A DNA stretch of 7,319 nt, taken from contig CBDUCN010000275.1 in assembly GCA_965365655.1 (NCBI GenBank), forward strand, positions 1 through 7,319, in the 5' to 3' direction. Shown piece after piece: positions 6,169 to 7,319 of this stretch; position 1 is the first letter of the stretch; each line of letters starts with the position of its first letter. Source of the DNA: JBFHNV01 sp965365655. Lineage in GTDB: Bacteria; Pseudomonadota; Gammaproteobacteria; HK1. The notes beneath the pieces were generated by a model that was given only the letters and a program-made list of their open reading frames with translations, was not told the origin of the DNA and ran no database searches. The position numbers were made by a program, and so were the translations under genes.

Positions 6169-7319
6169 ATGCCCGACAGTCTCATGCCCCTGGACGACGT
6201 CACGGTTCTCGACATCGCGACCTTCATCGCCGGCCCCTTCGCGGCCACCTGTCTCGCCGAGTTCGGCGCCGACGTGATCAAGATCGAGAAGCCCGGCGAG
6301 GGTGACTACCTGCGCAAGCTGGGCACCGAGAGCGAGGCCGGCGACACGTACTGGTGGTTCAACGACGCCCGCAACAAGCGCTGCATCACGCTGGATCTGA
6401 AGCAGGAGGAGGGCAAGGCGATCTTCCGGCGCATGGTCGCGCGCGCCGACGTGGTCGTCGAGAACTTCCGTCCGGGGACGCTCGAGAAGTGGGGGCTCGG
6501 GTTCGACGAGCTGCTGGCCATCAACCCGAAGCTGGTGATGCTGCGCGTGTCGGCGTACGGCCAGCAGGGGCCGAAGTCGCACCTTCCGGGCTTCGCGCGC
6601 ATCGCGCAGGCCTACGCGGGGCTGTCCTACATCACCGGGCGGCCCGACACGCCGCCGCTGATCGCCGGCAGCACGACCCTCGCGGACTATCTCACCGGCC
6701 TCTACGGCGCGTTCGGCATCATGCTCGCGCTGCGCGCGCGGGAGCGCACCGGGCGCGGGCAGTTCATCGACATCGGGCTGCACGACGGCATCTTCCGCTT
6801 CCTCGACGAGATCGCCGCGGTGTACGACAAGACCGGCGAGGTGCGCGAGCGCATGGGCACCGAGACCCACAGCTCGGTTCCGCACAGCCACTACCAGTGC
6901 GGGGACGGGACCTGGGTCGCGATCGCGTGCACGAACGACAAGATGTTCGCGCGTCTCGCGCGGGTGATGGGCCGCCCGGAGCTCGCGGAGCCGGACGCGT
7001 ACGGCCTGAAGAAGAGCCGGGTGCGCGACCGCGACGTCGTCAACGGCATCGTCAGCGAGTTCACCGGCCGTCACGACCGCGACGAGGTGATCCGCCTGTG
7101 CTCGGAGGGTGACGTGCCCTGCGGCAAGGTGTGCAGCATCGCCGACATCTTCGCCGAGGAGCAGTTCTGGGTGCGCGACACCCTGATGCGGGTGCCCGAC
7201 GATCGCCTGGGCGACCTCGCGGTGCAGGGCGTGATCCCGAAGCTGTCGCAGACGCCCGGCCGCGTGAAGCACCTCGGCGCCGAGATGGGGCGCGACACCG
7301 AGTCGGTGCTGACCGACCT
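6169..7319 (+). CDS. CaiB/BaiF class III CoA-transferase (3' end outside window)
   Basis: The frame is open from the ATG at 6169 to the window end (383 full codons), so only a few C-terminal residues are missing from the usual 390-400. Family III enzymes move CoA between carboxylic acids through a ternary complex with an Asp-acyl anhydride. Visible signatures are the N-terminal VLDIATFIAGPFAATCLAEFGADVIKIEKPGEGD, RNKRCITLDLKQEEGKAIFRRMVARADVVVENFRPGTLEKWGLG, SAYGQQGP, and LADYLTGLYGAFGIMLALRARERTGRGQFIDIGL. D173 in the last block aligns with the catalytic Asp169 of formyl-CoA transferase. Later parts (HYQCGDGTWVAIAC, VPCGKVCSIADIF) also fit. The protein is cytoplasmic; substrates (for example succinyl-, formyl- or a branched-chain acyl-CoA) cannot be read from the sequence. 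No Shine-Dalgarno is evident before 6169; ATG at 6184 is an alternative start. Confidence 0.93.
   Translation, partial: MPDSLMPLDDVTVLDIATFIAGPFAATCLAEFGADVIKIEKPGEGDYLRKLGTESEAGDTYWWFNDARNKRCITLDLKQEEGKAIFRRMVARADVVVENFRPGTLEKWGLGFDELLAINPKLVMLRVSAYGQQGPKSHLPGFARIAQAYAGLSYITGRPDTPPLIAGSTTLADYLTGLYGAFGIMLALRARERTGRGQFIDIGLHDGIFRFLDEIAAVYDKTGEVRERMGTETHSSVPHSHYQCGDGTWVAIACTNDKMFARLARVMGRPELAEPDAYGLKKSRVRDRDVVNGIVSEFTGRHDRDEVIRLCSEGDVPCGKVCSIADIFAEEQFWVRDTLMRVPDDRLGDLAVQGVIPKLSQTPGRVKHLGAEMGRDTESVLTD

Noticed and set aside
6076..7272. 398-codon minus-strand frame opposite the CoA-transferase
   Set aside because: The plus-strand frame matches the CaiB/BaiF family along its full length; the antisense frame shows no recognisable domain.

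Overview
The window is GC-rich DNA (roughly 70% by eye) from a Gram-negative bacterium, most likely a proteobacterium. The evidence is an outer-membrane beta-barrel protein with a cleavable signal peptide, a periplasmic FecR-domain protein, an AbrB-type inner-membrane protein and a REP-like palindrome with GGGGGACAGTGCACAC arms. I associate that palindrome type with gamma- and betaproteobacteria. The genus cannot be named from the sequence.

Layout. (1) 1-342, plus strand: the 3' end of a sigma-70 family sigma factor (regions 3 and 4), followed by a strong hairpin. (2) 508-1521, plus: a MerR-type regulator with an N-terminal winged HTH, a degenerate Rossmann-like middle domain and a C-terminal domain rich in Cys and His. 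A 7-bp dyad lies just before its start. (3) 1682-3124, plus: a 480-aa outer-membrane protein (signal peptide, TPR-like helices, C-terminal beta-barrel) with its own sigma-70-type promoter. (4) 3130-3211: a REP/BIME-like inverted repeat between two convergent genes, followed by a classical intrinsic terminator that serves the minus strand. (5) 3270-4676, minus: a secreted FecR-domain protein with an Asp-rich linker. (6) 4828-6042, minus: an AbrB-family integral membrane protein with a visible internal duplication. (7) 6169-7319, plus: a class III (CaiB/BaiF) CoA-transferase that runs off the right edge.

How the parts may work together. The barrel protein and the FecR-domain protein face each other tail to tail, and both are predicted to be exported. 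A secretion or anchoring pair (a TPR-barrel, Slam-like channel with a FecR-domain partner) is the most interesting hypothesis here, but it is inference. The MerR-type regulator sits directly upstream of the barrel gene and could control itself or that gene. The AbrB and CoA-transferase genes are divergent and share an intergenic region with an AT-rich dyad. No RNA gene, CRISPR array, transposase or integrase is visible. No stretch longer than about 170 bases lacks a gene.
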